Counted from the stretch's first letter, positions 1 through 11,393 are shown. The stretch is 64,000 nucleotides of DNA from Eutypella sp. D-1 (GCA_023313575.1 JAJTTP010000005.1:2728001-2792000), one strand, 5' to 3'. Notes: generated from the sequence alone by a model not told the origin. Numbers and translations: made by a program.

Positions 1-943
1 CTTTGCTGACAAGGGTAAGGGTCATAAATCGCGACCCCAAACTATAATCAAAACCCCTTTTTAGCTTTCTAACCTATCAAGAGTAAGTTAGTTAGATTCC
101 AAGGAAACCAATCAAGCCACCCCTATTTTCTTCTCATCCTCCTCCATCGAAACATCAGAAGATATGCAAATGCTAGTAGGTGGCCGGAGTAGAACAACAT
201 ATTAGTGTACAAATACCTACTGGTGAATGTACTCTAGTGTGTTAGTATAAGCTACATCTAGATCCTAATTATTAGACAGCGTCCCCAGGAGAGTAGGTTA
301 GGCCCACCCTACAAATATGGATCACCCTTGATATTTATGCACGATGCACCATATGTACTATGTTTCAATGCAACACAAATGTCTTGGTACATGGACACCA
401 GTTGGATACAGGTGTTTACGCCTTCATGGCAGAGATAGGAAGCGTTCAGCCAGTCAAGGTCTTTTTTTCAAGCCCGAGCAACCTTTAAGAACGGCATACT
501 TATAATTACTTACTCACTACCTAGGTACCTCGGTGTTGGCTATACATTTAAAGTAGAACGAAGCGGAACGCTACGAGTATTCAGTCTGGTGATTTAGTAC
601 CTTTGGGTACTTATTAAAAAGAATTTTTGGCGTGAGTGATGTCTCGGACATGATTCCTGTTCTAAGTATCACGGAGCGGAGCGGCCTTGAGCGGGGTAGC
701 CTTGTGTAAGACACGAATCCCCCCCCATCACTATGATAAGTCTCATACTCCCCCATTTTGCCATCAAACACTCCATAGTCATTCAATTCAACAAGGCCGC
801 TTGTCACAACAAAACCCTGTTTTATTCCTTTGCGAGTTCTGACTACATGCTGGATTCCTCAGTTTAGCCCCCGTCCACAGAATATACCACTATCAAAGCC
901 TCATACGTTCCCATTCCTATTTCCAGCACTCGCTCAAGCCGAT
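1..943. other. Intergenic, upstream of aldehyde dehydrogenase
   Basis: No convincing gene is visible. The stretch is AT-rich in its first 560 bases. A possible minus-strand reading frame at 571-807 has no recognisable domain and no splice support, and I treat it as chance. An ACCTAGGTA-type palindrome occurs near 518-531, the same low-complexity motif that recurs across the window. The last 100 bases before the ATG at 944 should hold the promoter and leader of the dehydrogenase. Confidence 0.6.
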
Positions 944-2583
944 ATGTCTACCGCATCCGACTACAAGATTACCTTCAATGTAAGAAGTATTAAATAGACT
1001 TCGGGCTCATCCTACTATCATCTAACATCCCAACTATGTAGGCATTTCACAATGTCATCAACAACACTCTGAGCGATACAGCGGTTACACGACACAGTAT
1101 ATCCCCGAGTATAGAGGAGCCTCTGTGGAATGTTCCGGTATCGACCCAGGAAGATGTGGACCGTGCTGTGAGCGCAGCAGCGGAAGCATTCCTTTCCTGG
1201 AAAAAGCTATCTCAGGATGAGCGCGCGGTGTATCTTAACAAGCTCGCCGACGCTATCGAAGCTAACAAAGATGCTTTTGTCGAGCTGCTCGGTAAGGAAG
1301 TTGGAAAGCCCCCACAGGCCGGAGCATTTGAGATGTCCCTTACGATGGGTCTGGCCCGAGAGACACCTAAACTACGGCTGAAGGAAGAGAAGATTATTGA
1401 TAGTGCGGAGGTATGCACCTCCCACTTCTCCCCTTCTATTCTATAACGTTTGTGTTTACTGAACCCTTGTTGCAGCGAACCGCTATTGTGCGTCATGTAC
1501 CTCTTGGGGTTGGTGTCGGCATCGTTCCGTGGAACTTTCCCCTCACTCTGGCAATTGGCAAATTGGCACCAGCTCTTCTTGCTGGCAACACCTTGATTTT
1601 GAAGCCATCACCATACGCGCCTTACTCGATACTAAAGCTCGCAGAACTAGGCACCAAGATTTTCCCACCGGGGGTCTTCCAAGCTCTCAGCGGTGACGAA
1701 AGTCTCGGTCCCATGCTCACGGCTCACCCTGGCATTGCAAAAGTCAGCTTTACCGGTTCTGTCGAGACTGGCAAGAAGGTCATGGCCGCATGCGCCAGTA
1801 CCCTGAAACGAGTGACGCTTGAGCTCGGTGGCAATGATGCAGCTATTATCTGCGATGATGTCGATATCGATGCGGTGGCTCCTCCGGTAAGATACCCGGC
1901 CGCCATGCTTTGCTTCTTGGGGTAGATACCAATACCTTATCAAACAGGTCACCTTCCTCAGTTTTGTTCACTGCGGGCAGATCTGCATGAACATCAAACG
2001 AGTTTACGTGCATGAGAATATTTACGAAAAGTTTCTCGCTGCCATGACCAACATTGCAAAACGATTTAAGACTGGTGATCACACTGATCCAGAGGCCTTT
2101 TTTGGTCCTGTACAGAATCGCATGCAGTACGAGAAGCTTCAGGACACCTACTCTCAAATCGGTAAGGAGGGTTGGAAGACAGTCTTGGGGGGAGAGCTCG
2201 GACCAAAAGAGGGCAAGGGCTTCTATATGCCCGCTACTATCGTGGACAACCCCCCCGAAAACTCTGGCATTGTGGTGAATGAGCCCTTTGGCCCTATCGT
2301 CCCAGTCCTCAAATGGTCAGACGAAGAGGATGTGATCAAGCGCGCGAACACCTCTAATCTAGGCCTAGGTGCCTCAGTTTGGAGCAAAGATGTGCCTCGT
2401 GCGCAGCGCATGGCAGAGCAGCTTGAGGCTGGGAGCATTTGGGTCAACACGCACTTTGAGCTCGCCCCTAATGTGCCCTTCGGGGGACATAAACAGAGCG
2501 GTCTCGGAATGGAATGGGGTGATGCTGGGTTACAGGGTTGGTGTAACTCCCAGGCCTATTGGGTAAAGCACTCTCCTTCTTAA
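944..2583 (+). CDS. NAD(P)-dependent aldehyde dehydrogenase (ALDH superfamily)
   Basis: Oxidises an aldehyde to the carboxylate with NAD(P)+; the substrate cannot be read from the sequence. Four exons (944-979, 1042-1410, 1476-1886, 1948-2583) joined by GT-AG introns of 62, 65 and 61 bp give 483 aa, the usual length for a cytosolic family member. Visible family motifs in order are PWNFP (substrate and cofactor channel), LKPS with the cofactor-binding Lys, FTGS, the general-base Glu in LELGG, the catalytic Cys in GQIC, and EPFGP near the C-terminus. No targeting peptide is evident. The start at 944 was chosen because it puts the short first exon in phase with the second; an internal Met at 1156 would remove the conserved N-terminal strand. 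It is separated from the next gene by solo LTRs. Fungal relatives act in alcohol, aromatic aldehyde or secondary metabolism, so the precise role is open. Confidence 0.93.
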
Positions 2584-3054
2584 AGTACTTGGGTGTGGAC
2601 ATTAGAGTGTAACTCTTATTTGGACAGGAAGTAGTAGGCATCTTCTGAGATAATGACGCCTTGAGCTGTTTAAGTTTGTTAGAGGTTTTGGACGCAGAGT
2701 GAAATATAGTAGCTAAAGAGTTACTGTGAGGGCGCTGTAGTATAGGCAGAGGTCGAATAGTTATTAAACTCCGGCCCTTTGCTAGAACCGCAGGGGGCGA
2801 AGCCCCTTACTTATGGATAATTCTAGTTTATCGTGACCTTTAAGGAAGGGGAGGGGAGGGGGAGCACTGGTAGCGCCCCTGTCCCTTTATCACGTGACAA
2901 AGTTCGTCTACTAAGATTAAAGATGTTTTTTAATCGCAATAAAGTTTGCATCTTATAACAAATATTCCTTCCAGTTGAAGTTTTCAATCGTAACATCCAT
3001 TTCATATTCAATTCTAATGTTACCCGATGGCTTACGGACATTCGTTTAAAATAG
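2584..3054. other. Intergenic, 3' of aldehyde dehydrogenase
   Basis: No gene seen. The stretch contains a purine-rich G-tract block around 2845-2865 and a TCACGTGA palindrome near 2891. The same palindrome occurs inside the neighbouring LTR copy at 3055-3321. The sequence ending in TTATAACA near 2961 resembles an LTR 3' end, but I could not find a matching 5' boundary, so no element is called. Confidence 0.5.
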
Positions 3055-3321
3055 TGTTATAGAGCGCTCATTCCAGCACCCAGATAACCCCCTACCGCTC
3101 CTCACGTGATAATTATTGCGTTGCCCAGACCCCGATACACTCCTATCCCTTGGCAACGCAACCCCTTTGTGGTAATGCCCCCTTTTCTTATATAAAGGGG
3201 ATAGGATAACTCCCATCTTAGATAGTCTCTCCTATAGCTAGCCAGTGATCAATCTAAGTATGCAACCCTTCTACATCTTCTGTTATATGAAATCAAGACC
3301 AGTAGTGACGGCTTCGTTACA
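3055..3321 (-). mobile_element. Solo LTR, family A copy 1 (minus orientation)
   Basis: Read on the minus strand this 267-bp block begins TGTAACGAAGCCGTCACTAC and ends TATAACA, so it has the TG...CA termini of an LTR. It contains a TATATAAG box and a CACGTG palindrome. It aligns over its first 120 bases with the blocks at 3480-3685 and 11389-11631, sharing GAAGC(C/T)GTCAC, GTAGAAGGG and the TTAAATC/TTAGATT blocks. The flanking pentamers, AATAG and ATTAC, match at only three of five positions, so the target duplication is decayed or absent. No internal retrotransposon domain or second LTR in the same orientation is nearby, hence solo LTR. Copia versus Gypsy cannot be decided. Confidence 0.8.
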
Positions 3322-3479
3322 ATTACCCTCCAGCTACTGTCGGGCCTTTTTAGGTGCCATGGGCTGCAGCTCGGGCAGCAACATGGTCACCTCTCCTTTC
3401 TCTCTGTACTTTCCTAGGTTGTTCTTGATCACATTTGCTTTAATTGTCTCCCCTTCATTCTCCATTCCACCCACTTGAA
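3322..3479. other. Spacer between two opposed LTRs
   Basis: A 158-bp unique segment lies between the two oppositely oriented LTR copies. Nothing codes here. A plus-strand reading frame at 3245-3478 runs mostly through the LTR and is not believed. Confidence 0.6.
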
Positions 3480-3685
3480 TGTATCGAAGCCGTCACCACT
3501 GGTTTTGATTTTAGATAAAAGAAGGCGTAGAAGGGATGATACTTAAATCAATCGCTGAAGAGAAAGGGAGTGGCTATCTAAGGGTTATATCTAACCTATA
3601 ATTATATATGAAAGGGGCAACCCCCTAAAGGATGGATTGCCCAGGAATAGTCAAAACCTTGGCGATTCTACTACAATCTGTAACA
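3480..3685 (+). mobile_element. Solo LTR, family A copy 2 (plus orientation)
   Basis: The block starts TGTATCGAAGCCGTCACCAC and ends CTGTAACA, 206 bp. It shares ordered blocks with the copies at 3055-3321 (inverted) and 11389-11631. The flanks are TTGAA on the left and TTGAG on the right, a 5-bp target duplication with one substitution. That is strong evidence that these are the true ends. The copy is shorter and more diverged than the other two, consistent with an older insertion. No coding capacity. Confidence 0.82.
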
Positions 3686-5199
3686 TTGAGTCTCTGAATC
3701 CGGATCCCCGGTGTATTAGACAACTTCGTCTTAATTATGACCTACCAAGCTTAAACGCGCGGTGGATGCCACGGGTGAGATAGTGCATGAAGCTAGCCTC
3801 GATTTTCAAGTCAAAAATACTGCTGAATGATATGGACTTCATAGTATCCGGTTTGCAGTCTATTTTCAGTAGAACGTCAAGATAGAAGTGAGGTTCGACT
3901 CCATACCTGAGGGTTGGGAGCATTAAATTCGCAATGCCGTAGGTGAGTCAAGACAATCCACTGCTAGAGCTCGATTTTAACCAGGCATGGGCACGCACTT
4001 CTGTAGGCTGCACGGATTATGATGAGATCAAGACCGCTTTTGGATGGCGGAGATCAGGGGATGGAGAAAATCTTGGAACTACCTGTGTCTAGTCGTCTAC
4101 TATCTGACTGTACCCTCACTCTGATGGTGATGTAGCCTACTATAGCAACAGGCTTATACATACTTAGTTAAGCCTGATATAGTCTGAAAGTGGAGACCAT
4201 GTCAGCTCTACCTATCCACTTGCCTAAAAGAGGTTGCAACTGCGAGGGGAGCTAGCTTATTTGTTAGCTCAGTGGGCTAGAACAAGTTCTATAATATGAC
4301 ATACCTTGTCTGAACAGCCTTATACATGCAGCTGAGAAGGAATGGCAGGTGGAAGCACCCTGCTCTCGGTCCAGCCCCGTAGTAAGGCATTGGAACGGGG
4401 TTTTAGGACGGGAGCATGGAAAGTAGGTAGCTTGGCAATCATAACAGGGATTTTCCAGTTTCCTTCGCTTACTTCTTACAAAACCTGGAATTCTTGTTCA
4501 CCTCCACGCCGCAGTTTATGGAGTACCTAGGGTAGACCGTTCGCAAGGCCGGTCGCATTTGTCCGTAGACTCGTAATGTGCTTGAAACATATTCTTTGAT
4601 GTAGTCACAACGTCTATGTTATTGAAAGATAGCTCGAACCAAAATTCGATGTCGAAGCTAACGACTGGGAAATGATCAGCTTACGTGCATGTAAGAGGCA
4701 CATGGCAAAAGGTCTCCACGGACAAATGCGCAAACATTACCCTGCCAAGATTTGGTAAGCATAGATCACCCAATTGTGATCTAGTTCTCGGTGTCTTGCT
4801 TACCAATTTAGGTATTGAACCTTGTGCTAGAAGACAGGCTGGGGACCATCGTGGCTTACTCTCCGGAGCCATATTACCGGAATTATGCATTCTAGACCCT
4901 CCAACGGGGAGTGAGATGGCCGTTGAGGGCCTCGACGTCACCGCTAGTGGAGAGCTTCCATTAGCTAACTTGTTCAGCCTAGAAATCATACGTTTGTAGA
5001 TGTGCTCCTACGTTACATACATTCTACTTCGAGCTTAGAGGGTTTTTAGCTGTTGAGGAGGGCCAGCCGCGTGCCTCCTGGCGATGACTTCGCTCACGGA
5101 ATATAAATATGAAGGGTTGCCATCCGGATCGAAGAACGAGATCTTCATGATCTATAACCTCATCAAGACAGGTTAGCAGCCCCATAACCTCTAGCCAAA
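3686..5199. other. Intergenic, no recognisable gene
   Basis: Both strands carry short frames (3735-3923 minus; 4342-4530 plus; 4681-4999 on either strand) without a recognisable domain or splice pattern. Some could be relics of decayed genes. A stretch at about 4265-4285 resembles a tRNA A box, but no B box follows. The promoter of the protease lies at the right end. Confidence 0.5.
5102..5108 (+). promoter_or_regulatory. TATA box of the secreted protease
   Basis: TATAAAT lies 92-98 bases before the ATG at 5200, a usual fungal distance with a short leader. The start context GCCAAAATGG is a good match to the fungal consensus with A at -3. Confidence 0.55.
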
Positions 5200-6248
5200 A
5201 TGGTTTTCCTCGGTCGTTCCTCGAGCCTTGCTGTGCTGGCTCTCGCCTCGAGCTCCCTCGCGGCTCCCTCGCCCATGAAGCGGGAGTCCGAGTACCACAC
5301 CTTGCTCGGTCAGCCTACTGGCGACTTTTTCGTCAACTTTGCCGGACCTAAGCCCGAGTACATCACCATCACGAAGGACGACCTCGATAAGAACAACGTC
5401 ACTGAGGCCGCCCCTCTTGATATAACCACCTCAGTTCTGGCTGAGCGCGGTGTCATTGGTGTTGACAACCGCCAGCTCTGGCCTAACACCGAGTACCCTT
5501 ACTCGGCGATCGGAAAGATCCAGTGGTCTAACGGAGTCTACTGGTAAGTTCATAGAAAAGAGCCCCGTCGGGGCCCCTGCCCCCCCCCCCCCCGCTGTTG
5601 AGGGGTGGGTGGGGGGATTACCGATAGGGCTACCCAAGAAAATATAGTTGCTGACTTGAAGATGTGTACAGCTCCGGTACGCTCGTCGGCCCCCGTCACG
5701 TGGCGACAGCTAAGCACTGTGCCCCCGGCGCAGACACGCCAGTATCTATCCGCTTCTCGCCGAACTTCTACGACGGCGAGAGAGCGGGCGGAGCGTACGT
5801 GACGACGATCATCTCGCTGTCGGGATACGACGTCAACGACAACCCGGACTCGTGCGACTGGAAGGAGGACTGGGCAATCTTCATTCTGGACCAACGCCTG
5901 GGCGAGCGCCAGGGCTACTTCGGCGCTAAGCTGATTGACGACTCGCTCACGAACCGCCCCATCTTTTTCAACTACGGGTACCCCGGCGACCTCGCCAATG
6001 GCGCCAGGCCCTACCGCTCCGAGGGTAGCACCGTCCAGCCCCGCCCGTACAGCTGCGACGACTACGGCCCTTACATCACCGACACTGATGTTGCCGGTGG
6101 CCAGAGCGGTGGCCCCTTCTGGCAGTACGAGGGTGACAGCCGTTACCTGTACGCCGTCTGCAGTGGAACCAGCAGTGCCAACAGCATTTTCTCCGGTGGT
6201 AACAACCTCCTAAACGCCATCATCAACACCCGGAACGACTTCCCGTAA
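5200..6248 (+). CDS. Secreted trypsin-fold serine protease (glutamyl endopeptidase/V8-like)
   Basis: Predicted extracellular endopeptidase of the chymotrypsin/trypsin fold. Two exons (5200-5543, 5672-6248) give 306 aa. A signal peptide covers roughly residues 1-21, ending in an SLAAPS cleavage region, followed by a propeptide-like segment to about residue 90. The full catalytic triad is visible: His130 in TAKHC, Asp181 in DWAI and Ser260 in GQSGGP. Cys115 and Cys131 flank the catalytic His as in the S1 disulfide loop, and Cys243/Cys278 probably pair near the active Ser. Cys115 itself is created across the splice junction (TG|C), which confirms the intron. The 128-bp intron carries a run of 14 C on the sense strand (5580-5593). 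The YC-SGTL...GQSGGP layout resembles bacterial-type V8/glutamyl endopeptidases that are widespread in fungi; Glu specificity is inferred only from that resemblance. No partner gene is adjacent. Confidence 0.92.
5580..5593 (+). repeat. Poly-C tract (C14) in protease intron
   Basis: Fourteen consecutive C on the sense strand of the protease intron, followed by a G-rich segment (GAGGGGTGGGTGGGGGG) that could pair with it. Confidence 0.9.
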
Positions 6249-7347
6249 GGGAGGGTTTAGAAAAAAGAGGTTTCATTAACCAGGTTTCCGTCAAGGGTAC
6301 ACAGAGAATGAAGCATATTCGGAGATATTCCACGACTGTTTACTTACAGGGCTGATATTCATATCATATATGTACATATATACTACTTTCACTGTAGATA
6401 GTTAAATAGATGTGCCCTCGTTTCACTCTGGTACTTACTTCGTACCTGCGGAAACGAAAGGTTATTATGTCGAACTTTTTTTTTAAACTAAAATTTCCCT
6501 GTGTGACTGGGCCCACTTTCCTAAATAGGAAAGTAACTTAATAGGTAGTTACCAGGCTGCCGGGCCGCTAGGGCTGTTTAGTCGACAGGGCTGCCAGGGC
6601 TTTATAGGATAGTTGCAATAGATGCCATAGATGCCATAGATCTTATCTGTGAGATAGATGGGATGGATATGATAGATGGGATATATGTACGTCCGAACTC
6701 CCGTTGTAGTTTCATATGAGCCAAGGGAACAAGTTCTGGCTGGCATACTACGCGTGGTCTCAGGTAATATTATCCAAAATTTCGCCAGATGGGCCCAAGT
6801 CATCCCTCCAGAAGTACCAGTACCTCGGAGTGACGGACACCATTGTTGCCGGCAAAACGTTTTCATTGGCGTGCACTCCGTTGTTGGCCCCGAAAATGGA
6901 AGCAGCCGAATGCTGAGGTTACATAAGGTTACGAGTTATCCACGGCTGTACGCCAGCTTAGAACCCAAAAATATGTTGGTCGGGCAAACTTTTCGGGTGT
7001 CTTTGTCGATGCAGCGAAGCGCCCGGTGTAGGCTACCAACTATCCTGTACTGATCATGCTGGCCTTCTATGTGGGTAAACTAATATACTAGGACTACCTA
7101 ATGCATAAGTCCATAACATAATTTTCGAGCGAAACACCACAACGATATAACTAGAGTTAGGCGATAAAGAAGCAAATAACGAACAGTATACATCCTTCCG
7201 AGACTGGAATACCAGCATAGGGCCAGATAACGAAGCGAGAATTCCGGATTTGAGAATGCTGAAACACGAGTAAATCCCGCTGAAATACCCGAGAATGGAT
7301 TCAATAGGGACACGAGAAAAATCGATCATAGCCATCCCCAGCCCACT
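6249..7347. other. Intergenic between protease and WD40 pseudogene
   Basis: No supported gene. A simple repeat built on GATAGATGGGAT/GATGCCATA units lies at about 6618-6685. Overlapping frames at 6549-6866 (minus), 6676-7053 and 6716-6916 (plus) show no domain. The part next to 7347 may hold the missing 5' portion of the WD40 gene, but no readable NACHT or other N-terminal domain remains. Confidence 0.5.
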
Positions 7348-8780
7348 GTGGAAACTACTGGGCTACTTGAACCATGGTATATACTCGGTGATCACACGAA
7401 AACAACCAACTCTGTTGCGTTCTCACCCGATTCTAAGCTTATCGCATCCGGATCTGATGATGGTACAGCACGAATATCGGAGCTGAAGACCGGGGAGCGG
7501 GTACCCGCAAATCAAGTATGCGAGCCTCTCAATGCACGACACGGCAAGGTCAAATCTATTAGCTTCACAGCCGATGGAAACAGGTATTTTCTTGCTTCTT
7601 GTGCACAAAATGCCATCAACATCTGGGATCCCAAGGCTGGTAAACATCTCCAGGCGATGACATCGTCATCAAAAAAGCATCTCGGTGTGGTTTTCTCTCC
7701 GAATGATTCCTACCTTGCCACTGGGGCAGATGATAATGCCATAAATCTCTGGTACACTCCCAGAAATCTGAAGGAACTAGATTCCGTTAGCCTAATAGAG
7801 CCGTACAAGCCCACAGACTTAGCTTTAAGTCCTAACGGCCGAACTTTGGCTGTAGCTCAAATCGGGGGGGGACGTTTTTCCATGGGACATCGAGAGCAAT
7901 CAACTTCTGAATCCGCAGGTTTCCTATAGACACACAGATAGCGCATTGTCCATCTCGTTTTCTCCTCGGGATGGCGCGATATTGTTTTTCTCTAGCTTAA
8001 ACGGAACGCTATGTGTCTACAATGTCAACACAGGCAAGCAACTGCACCAATTCTCAAGCCCCAAGGGCAAGATTAGGTTTTCGACTTGGTCTCCAGATGG
8101 GGAGTATGTGGCTTCTGTTTCAGATTCCAGCACTGTTCATATCTGGAAGACAGGAGAGAGGATAAGCAAACCCCCCAAACTCTCAATCATGGTGATTCCT
8201 ACGTTCGGGGCGTCGCTTTTTCCGGTGATGGGAAGCACATCGCGACGTGCAGTAACAAGGGCCAGATCGTAATATGGTCGCTTCAGCAAGACAAGAGTGC
8301 ATTGGAGCGTACACATACACTGGATGACCATAGGGGATACTTGCTGAGCGTTCTCATATCACCGGACGCGAAGCAGATTTCTCTTCGGCATCGGATAGAA
8401 CGATCAGAACTTGGGATATGGGCACCGGCGAACATTTTGACACAACTGAGACAAGTCAACCCATCAGCAAGATGTGGTTTGACAAGAATTCGCCGAACTA
8501 CGTCATGACATCCTTCGGGGCCAAGTCACTCGTCAACTCTTTATCTCAATCATCCCAACAACCGTCATGGAGTCCATGCTGGCGTCTCCATGAGGAAGAT
8601 GGAGGAGAGGGTTAGATCATGTGGTATGATGAGAAGGTCGTATTTCTCCCGAAGAAGTTCAAGCCTTTCGTTTGTGGCATCTACGGTCATAGGGTCGCGG
8701 TTTGCACAGGTAACGGACAAGTTCATGTCTACCGGTTTTCTGAGACTGTCGCCCCAACTAGACTAATACCTTCATTATAA
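7348..8780 (+). pseudogene. WD40 beta-propeller protein, broken by frameshifts and a stop
   Basis: Translations in three frames form one continuous WD40 protein. The repeat signatures in order are SVAFSPDSKLIASGSDDGTA, FTADGNRYFLAS...INIWD, FSPNDSYLATGADDNAINLW, LSPNGRTLA, FSPRDGAILFF...LCVYN, WSPDGEYVASVSDSSTVHIW, FSGDGKHIATCS...IVIW and ISPDAKQI...ASDRTIRTWD. The frame changes at the G8 run 7864-7871 (one extra base), at the C6 run 8171-8176 (one base short) and at about 8378-8381 (one base short). An in-frame TAG at 8613-8615 sits where TGG would restore a Trp. The frame then stays open to TAA at 8778-8780. In fungi such repeats usually form the C-terminus of NACHT/NLR incompatibility proteins; no NACHT domain is readable upstream, so this is a remnant or a stand-alone propeller. 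Homopolymer sequencing errors could explain part of the damage, but not the in-frame stop. Confidence 0.85.
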
Positions 8781-9939
8781 GGGTCTCCAATGTAAGATAT
8801 ATTCACGTCAGGCTCTGGTTTATATTGTCCCAGGAGATTACTAATCCATCAGGGTAAACTGGTGATACAGTATTTGCGCTCTCTTAAATAAGAAGGGGAA
8901 ACCGAATTTAGGTTATAATGCAAATTATGCTAGATTGCCTCCTAATAATAAAAGTTTGTCGCATTATATGCCAGGCTCACCTTTAAGTATGATATCGGGT
9001 AGGAAGTAACTTTATAACGACCTCCAGACAGGGGATACCCCCTTTCCTATTGCCAGCTCCCATGGTGGATTAGTCCTCGCCCTAATAACTTCTCACACGC
9101 ATCATGCTCACACGTGTGCTAATTTACGAAAAGCACTGCTTGAACTCGAAGGGCTAGAACGCGTACTTGTTGGAACATCGAGGGTGTTGGCACAATTCGT
9201 CGAACTGTTTAGTTCAGATCTACAATGTGTCTATATTTGTGCAGGGCTAATTGATAGAGGCCACTTGTGTATTGTTCGTGAAGATTCGTTCCAGAGTTAC
9301 CAATGAGGTAGCAAGGAGTTGGAGCCTTTAAAATTTTACACGGCAGCGGCGACAATAAACTTAGGAGCACATGCAATGCACAGGTTTTTGATTAATCACT
9401 GTACTGTTATCATTTCATGTGCTACCGCTATATATCATTCTCCCATAGAAATTCAGCTTTTAAGGTTGATAATAGAATTCAATATTGAATACTAAACATT
9501 TATTGCTTCCTGCAACACACGTTCCCCGAAATATCGTGTGGTACAAAAAGAATTACTGCCTGCATTTAACATTTAAACTCTAAGATGCTAGAATTTTTAT
9601 ACCCATTAAAATACCCTTGCTGAGTTTTCCTTACGCTTGATAGGCTCCGTATCGTACATGTACCAATAAAACATTAGGCTTTAAAGATTAAATCGACATT
9701 AGGTTGGTTTCAAGAGATTTTCTTTCTCTTAAGGCTCCAAGCATGTAATGATTAGGCGAGGTATATAACCTTTCAATTTCCCTGCTTTCCTAATTTTATA
9801 TTCTCTAGTTCCATACCTCCTTAATTCGTCGTTCACCTCCGCGTATCAACCATTACCGTTAATATTCAAACTAAATTATCGTATCTCGTCTGCTGCTATT
9901 TACTTTAAGATATAGCTTGGAAACCAACCTTATCGAGTT
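8781..9939. other. Intergenic, AT-rich
   Basis: Strongly AT-rich DNA with no reading frame of note on either strand. The composition, unlike the flanking exons, would fit old repeat DNA affected by RIP-like C-to-T change, but no repeat family was recognised. The F-box promoter should lie in its last few hundred bases. Confidence 0.5.
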
Positions 9940-11393
9940 ATGGCCCTATCAAATCTCATCCGAGCCTTCACCGGCCAAAAGAAACATATGGAGCTGGATC
10001 TTCAAACACAGAGCACACAATCGACATGCAACGGGTAATTAAACACCTTGTTTTAGCCTATTACTAAAGTTTGAGGTTAACATTCATTTCTTTAGGTCCC
10101 CATCCCCTGTACCAAATCTGGGGAATTTGCCGAACGAACTAAAGTCTCTTGTCGTTGATAATATCAACGACCCCGAAACCTTGCTCAACCTGGCCAAAAC
10201 TAGCAAGGTGTTCTACAGCATCATGCGTTACTCGGAAGAGGAAATCTGCGGCAATATGTGCCTTGCGAAGTTCGGGGACAAGATGTTGTCACTTGCTCTT
10301 GCAAGGAGCGAGGCGGCAAGTGCGTCGAATAAAGACTCACCTGGTAGGCTTTTGGTTCACATATACGAATTCGTGCACTACTCTCTGGATCAGAGGATCT
10401 TTGGCCGTATTGATATGTACCAAGAGTTCAATTTAGGCCTTGCCACAGATCTCTTTTCCTTTGATCAGGTGGTCTCCCGCTATGCAACCAAGGTGTCGAA
10501 GTTGGCCTTGAGACGCCTCCCTGGTAACGAATTCCCGGCACCATGCAACGAGAGAGAGGTGGCTCGCATCAAAAAAGCACTCTATATTTTCCAACTTCTT
10601 CACTACCTGTTTTTTCGCGGCTACGACAGGACTAATATGGCAGAGATCTCGCGCTTTTCCGGCTGGCGTCATTTCTGGAAACGTTTTGCACCGTGGGAGA
10701 TGCAGCAAGTGAGGTGCGTGCAAGAGCTTCTCGCCCAGCACATCAGCAAAGGTATTTATAACAGATTCTAACCATTGATTCAACACGCCTATGCTGACAT
10801 CCTTTCAAGTCTCCAAATGCAGCGTCACGCGGCTACGGACATTTGTACTCAGCAAGGGCCTGGTCGAACTGCAAGCCCTCGAGATCAAGGGGACGAAGGC
10901 CCTAGCAGATTCAGTTACAAGTTTCAGCTGCCTAGACTTTCATCCTATCTCATACCCTAGATCCGACAGCATTTACCTGGTGAGCCAAGGCATCTACACC
11001 TGGTTTGGCACACGACACATCGTAAACCGCTATCCGGATGATGATCCTGGACCTTGTGACACATGGATGCATACCCTCTTACAATGTCACACATACCAAG
11101 CGATTTTCGAGCCCGGAAGGTATGGGATCTTCAAGTGTGGAGCAACCGCTATCGATTGGGGCTTCGTCTTCTGGGATCGCCACAGAATCGACACAATCGC
11201 GCGCCACCCCATACCGACCAGTGAGGAAATGATAGCGGCTTGTAGTCAACAACGAGCCTACACGAGAGACGTTGATGAAAGAACTACACATCGTGGTAGC
11301 ATATCGCTTCCATGCCATTGCCGTATTGTGTGTCATATCCGGAGCACGAGAGAGTATGATGTTTTATCCGGCGTCCGAAGGAAAACTCTGTAA
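9940..11393 (+). CDS. F-box domain protein, 3' end altered by LTR insertion
   Basis: Three exons (9940-10034, 10096-10751, 10810-11393) with introns of 61 and 58 bp encode 444 aa. Residues about 40-85 form an F-box-like motif, LPNELKSLVVDNI followed by LLNLAKTSKVFYSIM, suggesting a substrate adaptor of an SCF ubiquitin ligase. The remainder has no recognisable repeat and reads like the large, lineage-expanded fungal F-box family. Two oddities affect the C-terminus. First, the stop codon TAA lies inside the solo LTR that starts at 11389, so the native end has been replaced. Second, from about 11245 the +1 frame gives a more protein-like sequence (ETLMKELHIVVAYRFHAIAV) than the annotated frame, hinting at a frameshift near 11236-11250. 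Removing the LTR and one duplicate pentamer would let either frame end a few codons later. Function is inferred from the F-box only. Confidence 0.75.

Noticed and set aside
4262..4330. tRNA-like A box (TTAGCTCAGTGGGCTAGAAC)
   Set aside because: No B box (GGTTCGANTCC) or acceptor-stem pairing follows within 100 bases.
4681..4999. Mutually antisense frames of 102 and 104 aa
   Set aside because: Neither contains a motif or splice site; equal openness on both strands points to chance.
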